Shown here: positions 33,059 through 41,027 of the stretch, piece after piece
Layout: each line of letters opens with the position of its first letter
How positions within the stretch are numbered: the stretch's first letter is position 1
Notes under the pieces: generated by a model
Databases searched by the model: none
Told to the model about the DNA's origin: nothing
Seen by the model: the letters and a program-made list of their open reading frames with translations, nothing else
Assembly: GCA_017889545.1 (NCBI GenBank)
Contig: JAGFZV010000004.1
Coordinates: 62,001-126,000, forward strand
Origin: Bacillota bacterium
GTDB lineage: Bacteria > Bacillota > Negativicutes > CTSoil-072
Direction: 5' to 3'
DNA length: 64,000 nucleotides
Made by a program: the position numbers and the translations under genes

Positions 33059-34036
33059 ATGCGTTCATTAGATCGTCGTGAATTTTTGCATTTGTGCGGC
33101 GCGACCGGTACTGCTTTGGGATTATCGCAGATCTTGATGCCGGATATCATTGAAGCCTTTAGCGGTCCTGCAGCCGGCCACCCGCCGGTAGTCTGGCTTC
33201 AGGGAGGTTCCTGCAGCGGCTGTTCCGTTTCGCTGTTAAACAGTGTTGGGCCGGAAATCGGCGAAGCATTGACCGGGGTCATTAGTCTTAAATTTCATCA
33301 GACCTTGATGGCTGCCGCCGGAGATCAAGCCATGGATGTTTTGGGCCAAGTCCGCAAACAATATGCCGGCCAATACTATCTAGTCATTGAGGGAACCATT
33401 CCTGTTGCAGCGGATGGAAAATTTGCCACATTGGGCGAAGAAAATGGACGGGCAGTACCATTCGTTGTCCGAGTAAAAGAAATGGCACGCGATGCTAAAG
33501 CGGTTATGGCTGTAGGTTCCTGTGCCGCGTTCGGCGGGATACCCGCTGCCTATCCCAATCCGACCGGTAGTAAATCAGTCGGAGAAATCATTCGTGGTGT
33601 TCCGCTGGTTAATGTTCCCGGTTGTCCGACTCACCCAGACTGGGTGTTGGGAACTCTGCTGCACCTTATCCATTATGGAGTGCCGGAGCTGGATGCGCTG
33701 AAGCGGCCTAAGCTGTTTTATAACACGTTGATCCACGACATATGTGAACGCCGTCCGGCTTTCGATGAAGGACATTTCGCTCACCGCTTGTCGGAGCGAG
33801 GCTGCCTTTATAAACTAGGCTGCAAAGGGCCGATGACCTATGCCGACTGTCCGAGCCGCAAGTTTAACAACAACGTCAACTGGTGCGTGGGTGCCAATTC
33901 TCCCTGTCTTGCTTGCGTTGAACCGTCTTTTCCGGACGACAGTGAACCGTTCTTTATTAAGATGAAAGAGTATGGTCCGGCCGGTACTGCAACTCCTCAG
34001 CCGCATACTGGCAGAATCACCGGAGGTGGTAATTAA
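33059..34036 (+). CDS. [NiFe] hydrogenase small subunit, Tat-exported
   Basis: The 325-residue protein has a Tat motif at the N-terminus (LDRREFLHL). The proximal cluster ligands are C52 and C55 in GGSCSGCSVSLL, plus cysteines in VGSCAAFGG and PGCPTHPDW. The medial and distal cluster ligands lie in LIHDICERR, GCLYKLGCKGP, ADCPSRKF and NWCVGANSPCLAC. It is shorter than HyaA/HybO and ends in a polar tail with no C-terminal transmembrane helix, so the enzyme is not anchored in the usual way. It overlaps the large subunit gene by one base. AGGAGG precedes the ATG. Confidence 0.93.
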   Translation: MRSLDRREFLHLCGATGTALGLSQILMPDIIEAFSGPAAGHPPVVWLQGGSCSGCSVSLLNSVGPEIGEALTGVISLKFHQTLMAAAGDQAMDVLGQVRKQYAGQYYLVIEGTIPVAADGKFATLGEENGRAVPFVVRVKEMARDAKAVMAVGSCAAFGGIPAAYPNPTGSKSVGEIIRGVPLVNVPGCPTHPDWVLGTLLHLIHYGVPELDALKRPKLFYNTLIHDICERRPAFDEGHFAHRLSERGCLYKLGCKGPMTYADCPSRKFNNNVNWCVGANSPCLACVEPSFPDDSEPFFIKMKEYGPAGTATPQPHTGRITGGGN

Positions 34037-35436
34037 TGCGCCAAATCGTCATTGATCCAGTCACTAGATTGGAAGGTCACTTGAAAGTAATGGTAACGGT
34101 AGATAAGGGCGTGGTCTGCGATGCCCAAATTGCCGGAACCTTATATCGAGGTTTTGAAACGATCCTCGCCGGTCGCGATCCCCGCGACGCTGTGTTTCTA
34201 ACTCAGCGCATCTGTGGTGTTTGTCCGGCAGATCATGCTACTGCTGCAGCATTGGCCCTTGACGTTGCCTGCGAGATCGAAGTCCCCGCCAATGGCCGTT
34301 TATTACGCAATATTATTCTTGGCGCCAACTACTTGCAATCGCATATTACGCACTTCTATCATTTATCCCTGGCTGATTACGTTGTGCTGCCGGAAACAGC
34401 GCCTTTTATTCCTCATTACCGAGGAGATTTTCGCTTGAACCAAGCGGCAACAGACAAACTCGGCAGCCATTATTTCACTGCTCTGGCCATTCGACGCAAG
34501 TGCCACGAATTGATCGCTCATTTTGCCGGGAAGATGCCGCATCAAGCAGCGATTGTCGCAGGCGGAACTTCTCGGAATGCCTCACCGGAACGGATCCAGG
34601 CGGCCAAAAGTCTATTGGAAGAAATCGCTGCCTTTATCAATAATGAATACGAGGAAGACGTCCGTCTATTGGCCCGCGCTTATGATGATTATTTTTCAAT
34701 GGGAAAAGGATGCGGCAATCTACTGACCTATGGGGCTTTCCCCCTGAATGACGCATCAACTGAGATGCTCTTTAATAGCGGTATTTTCCTCAACGGACAA
34801 GTTGAAAAGATGGATCCTGCGCTAATTACAGAAGATGTTTCTCATGCTTGGTATGCAGCTGGTTCAGAAGGAAGTCCGGACGCAGTCCATACTGTAGCCG
34901 ATCCGGCGAAATCAGGCGCCTACAGCTTTGTTAAAGCGCCGCGTTATGGAAATGCCGTATGCGAAGTCGGTCCACTGGCGCGCATGTGGTTATCAGGAAT
35001 TTACACAAATGGCATTTCGGCCATGGACAGGATCGTTGCTAGGATGCTGGAAGCAAAAGTCATGACCCGCAGTCTGGAACGTTGGCTGAGAGAAGTAAAC
35101 CCGGAAAATGCCTGTGAAGCCGAAGTGCATATTCCCTGGGAAGCAAATGGAGTTGGCATGACGGAAGCGGCACGCGGCGCTCTCGGTCACTGGGTTAAAA
35201 TCAACCGGGGTAAGATTGAACGTTACGAGGCTGTTGTTCCGACTACCTGGAACGCATCTCCACGTGATAAGAATGGCCGCATGGGAGCAATTGAAAGCGC
35301 TCTTATTGGTCTGCCGGTACCGGATGAAGCCAATCCTCTCAGTGTAGTTCGAACCATCCATTCGTTTGATCCCTGCCTTGCCTGTGCTGTGCACCTAATT
35401 ACGCCGGACAAACCACTTGGACAGTTTATCGTCTAA
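34036..35436 (+). CDS. [NiFe] hydrogenase large subunit
   Basis: The 466-residue subunit holds the NiFe(CN)2CO centre. The L1 motif RICGVCPADH gives C60, C63 and H67, and the L2 motif DPCLACAVH gives C447, C450 and H453. After H453 a 13-residue tail remains, which the M52 protease encoded at the head of the cluster would remove. DPVTRLEGHLK at the N-terminus is also diagnostic. All four nickel cysteines are present, so it should be active. It belongs with the group 1 (exported) hydrogenases. Confidence 0.95.
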   Translation: MRQIVIDPVTRLEGHLKVMVTVDKGVVCDAQIAGTLYRGFETILAGRDPRDAVFLTQRICGVCPADHATAAALALDVACEIEVPANGRLLRNIILGANYLQSHITHFYHLSLADYVVLPETAPFIPHYRGDFRLNQAATDKLGSHYFTALAIRRKCHELIAHFAGKMPHQAAIVAGGTSRNASPERIQAAKSLLEEIAAFINNEYEEDVRLLARAYDDYFSMGKGCGNLLTYGAFPLNDASTEMLFNSGIFLNGQVEKMDPALITEDVSHAWYAAGSEGSPDAVHTVADPAKSGAYSFVKAPRYGNAVCEVGPLARMWLSGIYTNGISAMDRIVARMLEAKVMTRSLERWLREVNPENACEAEVHIPWEANGVGMTEAARGALGHWVKINRGKIERYEAVVPTTWNASPRDKNGRMGAIESALIGLPVPDEANPLSVVRTIHSFDPCLACAVHLITPDKPLGQFIV

Positions 35437-35466
35437 GGTTTAGTAGAACAGGGAGGTAAAACAATA

Positions 35467-36105
35467 ATGGAAGATATCACAATAAATGCAGAAAGATATC
35501 GGATTGCTATTTACCATATGTTGTCTGATGCATTGAAAGAACCTGGAAAAGACTATGAAGGAGTACAACAAAAAAATGTAGATTTTCTGGAAACGGCTTT
35601 TCAGACGCTGCAGTATTCTATCGATCGGGCAAATTATCAATCCTGGCCCGAATTAGCCAGTGATGTAAGCGCACTCAAAAATGACTATCGTCTTAGTTTT
35701 ATTTACCCGGTAGAAAAAAGAGTATTGCCGGTAGAATCAATTTATCGACAATGGACATTCGATCCAACTGTTGAAGTTCCTTTTGCCAAAGAAAAAGGCT
35801 ATTTAATGAGCGATTTTGCGCTGCATATGCAGGCATTATACGTCCAATACAACTTGAGTATTCCGCAAGAATACGACAGCATGCCTGACCACTTGTGCCT
35901 GGAACTGGAATTTTGCGCTTTTTTGCTTGCGCATGAAAGCAAAGAACGCCAGGCTGTTTTCATCAAAGAACATCTTAGTTGGGTGGAAGAACTCTATCAG
36001 GATGCGGTCAAACAAGATATCCCGATGTTTTATCAGCAAGTGATCAAGGTAATCGCTGAATTTTTAAAGTATGAGATGCATTCGAGTGAAAAACAAACAG
36101 CATAA
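35467..36105 (+). CDS. TorD-type molybdoenzyme chaperone
   Basis: The 212-residue all-helical protein has the TorD/DmsD-family signature PDHLCLELEFCAFLL near residue 140, preceded by YVQYNLSIPQEY. Such chaperones bind the Tat signal and help insert the molybdenum cofactor. Its place at the end of the cluster fits service to the exported molybdoenzyme at 30320. GGGAGG precedes the ATG. Confidence 0.85.
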   Translation: MEDITINAERYRIAIYHMLSDALKEPGKDYEGVQQKNVDFLETAFQTLQYSIDRANYQSWPELASDVSALKNDYRLSFIYPVEKRVLPVESIYRQWTFDPTVEVPFAKEKGYLMSDFALHMQALYVQYNLSIPQEYDSMPDHLCLELEFCAFLLAHESKERQAVFIKEHLSWVEELYQDAVKQDIPMFYQQVIKVIAEFLKYEMHSSEKQTA

Positions 36106-36214
36106 TTTTCAGGTCTAGGAACCAAAAGGAGAGTGATAAAGCGAATTAAAAACAGGAATAATCAGGGCTTCTAGCGGAAAATAAAAATAAAAATAATTCA
36201 GGAGGTATGAAAAT

Positions 36215-37579
36215 ATGGCAGGAGCACCACAATCCAGTCTACCGTTTGTAAAAAGGGACGATACTTGGGCGATTATTATCGCTTTATCGTTGACGGTAGG
36301 GATAACATTTACTTTTTTGTATGGAGGGTATGACTTTTTTAAAAGTCTGGCCGTAAGCGTTCCGAGCTGGTCGAATGATTTTGGGAAAGTGACGACTGCT
36401 CTTGGCAAAAATCCCATGGGACTCTTTAACTTATTTGCATTTTTTATAATCACATTTTCGATCGGCGCGAAAGTAATGGGCTATAATGTAAAACGGTTCT
36501 TGGTTGGATTTACAGCTCTTTACATTTTATCGGTGTTAATTACGATCCTCGGCTCTAATCAATTCATGAAAACATACCAGTTGGAAACACCTTTATTGGC
36601 ATTGGTGTTTGGTATGCTTGTCAGCAATACAGTTAAACTGCCGGCATGGTTCCAGGAAGCATTGCGCACTGAATTTTACGTTAAGACAGGGATTATTTTG
36701 ATGGGTGCGACATTGCCGTTTACCATTATCATGAAAGCTGGTCCTTTGGCTATGCTGCAAGCGACCATCGTCTCGGCGATTACTTTCTTTACTATTTTCA
36801 TGGTTGCTACCCGGGTCTTCAAAATGGATCCACGGTTTGGCGCCACTTTAGGTGCAGGCGGTTCTGTTTGTGGAGTTTCTGGTGCGATCGCAGTCGGAGG
36901 TGCGTGCCGCGCTGAGAAAGAACATGTGTCGATTGCTATTTCGATGGTTGTTATTTTTGCTGTGATTATGATTGCAATTTTGCCAATTGCTGCGAAACAG
37001 CTGGGAATGGAACCAGGGCCTGCCGGCGCGTGGATTGGTACTTCAGAGTTTGCTGATGCTGCTGGATTTGCCGCGGCTGAACAGTATAATTCAATGGTCA
37101 ATTTACCGGCTGGCGATGACCGGGCCGTTAAGACATTTACATTAATGAAGGTTGTTGGCCGTGATATGTTCGTTGGTTTGTGGGCGTTAATGGCAGCCAT
37201 TCTATCCGTTACTGTATGGGAAGTGAAAACGGCAGTTCAAGCGGAACGGATTGACTACGGCGAAGTGTGGCGGAGGTTCCCCAAATTTGTAATTGGTTTT
37301 TTTGTAGCATCCATCTTTACAACGCTGGTTGTTGCGAGTCTGGATCCAAAAACGGGAGCCGCGTTTTCAAAAGATGCGTTGGGAACGATTAAAACTTTGC
37401 GCGGCTGGACGTTTACCTGGACGTTCTTGAGTATTGGTTTTACAACCAGGTTCCGGGAGCTTACCTCATTTGGCTGGAAGCCGCTCTTGGCGTTCCTGAT
37501 CGGGGTTCTTATCAACGTACCGCTGGGATACTATTTGTCGAATGTAGTCTTTATTGATTACTGGCTAAGTGTGAAGTAA
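36215..37579 (+). CDS. YeiH/UPF0324-family transporter (putative sulfate exporter)
   Basis: The 454-residue membrane protein has about eleven transmembrane helices. YVKTGIILMGATLPF and GAGGSVCGVSGAIAVGGA are hallmarks of the UPF0324/YeiH family, annotated as putative sulfate exporters, though the substrate is not proven. It follows the H2-linked molybdoenzyme cluster by 110 bases with its own RBS (CAGGAGG). If that complex acts on sulfur oxyanions, a sulfur-anion transporter next to it would make sense. Confidence 0.85.
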   Translation: MAGAPQSSLPFVKRDDTWAIIIALSLTVGITFTFLYGGYDFFKSLAVSVPSWSNDFGKVTTALGKNPMGLFNLFAFFIITFSIGAKVMGYNVKRFLVGFTALYILSVLITILGSNQFMKTYQLETPLLALVFGMLVSNTVKLPAWFQEALRTEFYVKTGIILMGATLPFTIIMKAGPLAMLQATIVSAITFFTIFMVATRVFKMDPRFGATLGAGGSVCGVSGAIAVGGACRAEKEHVSIAISMVVIFAVIMIAILPIAAKQLGMEPGPAGAWIGTSEFADAAGFAAAEQYNSMVNLPAGDDRAVKTFTLMKVVGRDMFVGLWALMAAILSVTVWEVKTAVQAERIDYGEVWRRFPKFVIGFFVASIFTTLVVASLDPKTGAAFSKDALGTIKTLRGWTFTWTFLSIGFTTRFRELTSFGWKPLLAFLIGVLINVPLGYYLSNVVFIDYWLSVK

Positions 37580-37603
37580 CTTAGGATTTAGAATAGTTGA
37601 CAT

Positions 37604-37651
37604 AAATGATGGGACGTGCGAAAAGGATGATTTTAGCATGTCCCATCATTT
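37604..37651 (+). terminator. Terminator after the YeiH-type gene
   Basis: A 16-bp stem AAATGATGGGACGTGC / GCATGTCCCATCATTT with one mismatch has a 16-nt loop. The T-run is short. Confidence 0.65.
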
Positions 37652-37809
37652 GTGTGTTGTCCGGGGAAAATTTGATTCCGCTTAGAAAAATATAGTGAAT
37701 ACTTGACAAGGATCATTCGGGCGATTGACAGGGAAGGCTGAGTAGCTTAGAATTAAAATATTACATATCAAACCCAAAAATAAGATAGATGCGCAGGAGG
37801 CACGGACTA

Positions 37810-39054
37810 GTGACAGAAAAGAAATTGCCATTCAACCAATCACAGTTGGCAGAAATCATTCGCCAATATCCTACCCCGTTCCACATTTATGATGAAGAAG
37901 CAATCCGGAAAAATGTCCGGCAATTGCTGGCGGCTTTTTCGTGGGCGCCCCAATTTAAAGAATTTTTTGCCGTCAAGGCGACCCCGAACCCAACAATTTT
38001 GAAGGTCTTAAGAGAAGAAGGCGTTGGCGCGGACTGCAGTTCTTTGCCTGAACTCATTTTGGCGGAAATGAGCGGTATTTCCGGCGAAAATATCATGTTC
38101 TCGTCGAACGATACGCCGGCTGAAGAATACCGGAAGGCTCGGGAAATGGGAGCGATTATTAATTTAGATGATATCAGCCATATTGATTTCTTGGAGAAAC
38201 ATGCCGGAATTCCCGACATTATTTCGTTTCGCTACAATCCCGGCCCGTTGATGCAAAGCGGTAATACGATTATTGGTTACCCGGAAGACGCAAAATATGG
38301 TTTGACCCGGGATCAGATTATTGCAGCTTACCGTATTATGCAGCAGAAAGGTGTCAAACGCTTTGGCATCCACACCATGGTGATTTCGAACGAATTGAAT
38401 CCCGATAGTTTTATTGCTACGGCCAATATGATGTTTGATCTTATTGTGGATATTCATAAAGAAGTGGGCATCTCGTTCGAATTTGTCAATTTGGGTGGCG
38501 GCATTGGCATTCCGTATAAACCGGAACAGCAAGCGGTAGATTTGTTTTATGTCGGACAGGGGATCAAAAAGGCTTATGAAGATAAAATTATTGCCAATGG
38601 TCTTCATCCGCTGCGTATTGCCATGGAATGCGGCCGTATGATCACCGGCCCATATGGGTATCTGGTATCAACAGTTCTCCATAAAAAAGAGATTTATAAG
38701 AATTATGTGGGACTCGATGCCTGCATGACGAACTTGATGCGGCCGGCGCTGTATGGCGCGTATCATCATATCACGGTTGTCGGCAAAGAAAATCTCCCAG
38801 CGGATCATGTTTACGATGTGACCGGATCACTGTGTGAAAATAATGATAAATTCGCCGTTGACCGCGAACTTCCCGTCATCGATGCCGGCGACATTGTTGT
38901 TATGCATGATACGGGGGCACATGGGTTCGCCATGGGTTTTAACTACAACGGCAAACTGCGTTCGGCTGAATTGCTCCTGAAGCCTTCTGGTAAGGTAGAG
39001 TTGATCCGCAGGGCCGAAACTGTAGCTGATTATCTGGCGACATTGGATATTTAG
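37810..39054 (+). CDS. PLP-dependent decarboxylase (diaminopimelate decarboxylase-like)
   Basis: The 414-residue alanine-racemase-fold enzyme has the PLP lysine K56 in FFAVKATPNP, the glycine loop NLGGGIGIPY, MECGRMITGPYG, and VTGSLCENNDKFA with the active-site cysteine. This resembles LysA but also related carboxynorspermidine- or unusual amino-acid decarboxylases; the CEN(N)D region differs somewhat from typical LysA (C-E-S-x-D). AGGAGG at 37795-37800 with nine-base spacing selects the GTG at 37810. It stands alone, not with lysine genes. Confidence 0.82.
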   Translation: MTEKKLPFNQSQLAEIIRQYPTPFHIYDEEAIRKNVRQLLAAFSWAPQFKEFFAVKATPNPTILKVLREEGVGADCSSLPELILAEMSGISGENIMFSSNDTPAEEYRKAREMGAIINLDDISHIDFLEKHAGIPDIISFRYNPGPLMQSGNTIIGYPEDAKYGLTRDQIIAAYRIMQQKGVKRFGIHTMVISNELNPDSFIATANMMFDLIVDIHKEVGISFEFVNLGGGIGIPYKPEQQAVDLFYVGQGIKKAYEDKIIANGLHPLRIAMECGRMITGPYGYLVSTVLHKKEIYKNYVGLDACMTNLMRPALYGAYHHITVVGKENLPADHVYDVTGSLCENNDKFAVDRELPVIDAGDIVVMHDTGAHGFAMGFNYNGKLRSAELLLKPSGKVELIRRAETVADYLATLDI

Positions 39055-39136
39055 GCAAGGCGGGTTTCCTGCCGACAGAGCAACCGAACTGTTTTAACTA
39101 TTATAATGCAAAAAATAATGCCTTTTCGGCATTGCG

Positions 39137-39172
39137 GCCTTCGCGGAGAAATCGGCGAGGGCTTTTTGTTTT
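39137..39172 (+). terminator. Terminator after the PLP decarboxylase gene
   Basis: GCCTTCGC / GCGAGGGC with a G-U pair and a 10-nt loop is followed by TTTTTGTTTT. Confidence 0.7.
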
Positions 39173-39277
39173 ATATTGGTTGGTTAAAAAATACTCCAAT
39201 TAGTGGTTTTATTTGTTAATTAATCTGATAAAATAGTGATTGATAGGCTAAAGCGAAAAGAGCAGGAGGCGGATTTC

Positions 39278-40168
39278 ATGGGAATTGTCAGAATTAAACA
39301 GGTGGATGCCTTTACGACAGAACTGTTTGGCGGCAATCCGGCGGGGGTTGTAACGGATGCCAAGTGCTTGACTGATGAACTTAAACAAAAAATTGCGAAG
39401 GAAATGAATTTATCGGAAACAGCTTTTGTTTCGCATTCTGATGCGGCAGATGTTAAAGTGCAGTTTTTTACACCGAATGCGGAAGTTGATTTATGCGGCC
39501 ATGCTACGATTGCCACCTTCGCTACCTTGTACGAAGAGGGAAGACTTAGTCCGGCCAAGAAAGTTTTTTATCAGGAAACCAAAGCTGGCATTCTACCGGT
39601 TGAGATCATAAAAGAAAACGACCAGACGATATTTATGATGACGCAGGCAGCGCCGCAGATGCAGGAAGTGGATCTCAGCCGAGCGGATATTGCAGCTGGA
39701 TTGGGGCTTACAGTCAATGACCTGCTGTCAATGCAGCCGATGAAGGTGTCGACAGGACTGTGGTGGCTGGTGGTTGGGATTAACAGTTTGACCAGGCTGA
39801 GCAGTACAAAACCTGATTTTTCCGCCATTGAGATCATGAGCAAGAAAAGCGGAGTCGTAGGTTTTGTGCCGTTTTGTTTGGAGACTGCTCAGCCTAACCG
39901 CAGTTTTCATATGCGGGCGTTTGCTCCGTTGGTCGGTGTTAATGAAGATCCGGTGTGCGGGACTGGAACTGGCTGTATTGCCGCTTATATTGCTGCCAAT
40001 CAGTTAATTGCCGTCAATGGGGAAACTGCTTTCGCTGCTGAAGCGGGTCTGGAGGTAGGGCGTCCGGGTTGCGTGCATATTATTGTCAGCAAGCAAGCAG
40101 AGGAAATCAGTACAATTAAAGTTGGTGGCGCAGCGGTGACTATTTTGGAAGGAGAAATGCGATTTTGA
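39278..40168 (+). CDS. PhzF-family isomerase/epimerase-like protein
   Basis: The 296-residue protein has the PhzF/YddE twin-barrel pattern: IKQVDAFTTELFGGNPAGVV at the start, NLSETAFVS (with the catalytic glutamate), CGHATIATF near residue 75 and DPVCGTGTGCIAAY near residue 230. Phenazine genes are absent, so it is one of the many PhzF relatives of unknown substrate. AGGAGG precedes the ATG. Its last bases overlap the TTG start of the racemase gene, so the pair is coupled and may handle the same amino acid. Confidence 0.9.
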   Translation: MGIVRIKQVDAFTTELFGGNPAGVVTDAKCLTDELKQKIAKEMNLSETAFVSHSDAADVKVQFFTPNAEVDLCGHATIATFATLYEEGRLSPAKKVFYQETKAGILPVEIIKENDQTIFMMTQAAPQMQEVDLSRADIAAGLGLTVNDLLSMQPMKVSTGLWWLVVGINSLTRLSSTKPDFSAIEIMSKKSGVVGFVPFCLETAQPNRSFHMRAFAPLVGVNEDPVCGTGTGCIAAYIAANQLIAVNGETAFAAEAGLEVGRPGCVHIIVSKQAEEISTIKVGGAAVTILEGEMRF

Positions 40169-40857
40169 AAACAATAGGGTTGATCGGCGGATTGAGCTGG
40201 GAATCTTCACTCGAATATTACCGTTTGCTTAATGAAGGAGTGAAGCAAAAATTAGGAGGGCTGCATTCAGCACAGTGTTTAATGTACTCGGTTGATTTTG
40301 GACCAATTGAAGAATTAATGCGACAAGGCAATTGGCAGCAGATAGACAAACTGCTGGTTGAAGCAGCTTTGCATTTAAAGCGGGGCGGGGCAGACTTTAT
40401 TCTTATTGGCTCCAATACGATGCATAAGTCTTTTGACAGTATAGCGGAAAAGACGGGCATGTCTCTGATCCATATTGCCGATGCGGCTGCCCGGGAAATT
40501 AAAGACCGGAAAATTAAAAAAGTAGGGCTGTTGGGTACGAAATTTGCTATGGAAGGAGATTTCTACCGAAACCGCCTGAAAGAAGAACATGGGATTGAAG
40601 TAATTATACCGGAAGAAAGTGCACGGGAGATGATCAATACAATCATTTTTCAAGAATTATGCGCCGGTATCCTCAGCCAAGATTCGAAAGAAAAGTTCCT
40701 TGCGATTATCAACAGGTTATTGTTGCAGGGGGCCGAAGGAATTGTTCTGGGGTGTACTGAAATTCCGTTATTAATAAAACAGGCTGATGTTGAGGCCCCG
40801 GTTTTTGATACAATGGGTCTTCATGCAGCAGCGGCGGTTGAGTATGCAATTGGATAG
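40165..40857 (+). CDS. Aspartate/glutamate racemase-family protein
   Basis: The 230-residue protein has LIGGLSWESSLEYYR at the N-terminus, GSNTMHK at 82-88 and LGCTEIP near 195-201. Two-base racemases use two cysteines; here the first position is S83 and the second is C197. Family members with one cysteine replaced are known and can act mainly in one direction, so this is either an asymmetric racemase or a different lyase. The TTG start overlaps the stop of the PhzF gene. GGAAGGAG precedes it. Confidence 0.85.
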   Translation: MKTIGLIGGLSWESSLEYYRLLNEGVKQKLGGLHSAQCLMYSVDFGPIEELMRQGNWQQIDKLLVEAALHLKRGGADFILIGSNTMHKSFDSIAEKTGMSLIHIADAAAREIKDRKIKKVGLLGTKFAMEGDFYRNRLKEEHGIEVIIPEESAREMINTIIFQELCAGILSQDSKEKFLAIINRLLLQGAEGIVLGCTEIPLLIKQADVEAPVFDTMGLHAAAAVEYAIG

Positions 40858-40872
40858 TTTATACGGGATATT

Positions 40873-40904
40873 ATCCGCTTGAACTTATGTTCAGGCGGAT
40901 TTTC
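40873..40904 (+). terminator. Terminator after the PhzF-racemase pair
   Basis: A 12-bp stem ATCCGCTTGAAC / GTTCAGGCGGAT with one G-U pair is followed by TTTT. Confidence 0.75.
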
Positions 40905-41027
40905 CATTCGGATTTCTTGCATTTTTGTGCATAATGCAGAAATCTGCAAATGAAAATGGGCAGGATTTTGTATCACCGCATGGAAGAAATAGAACAATAA
41001 AGAGCGGATGTGAGGGGAGAATCGGTG

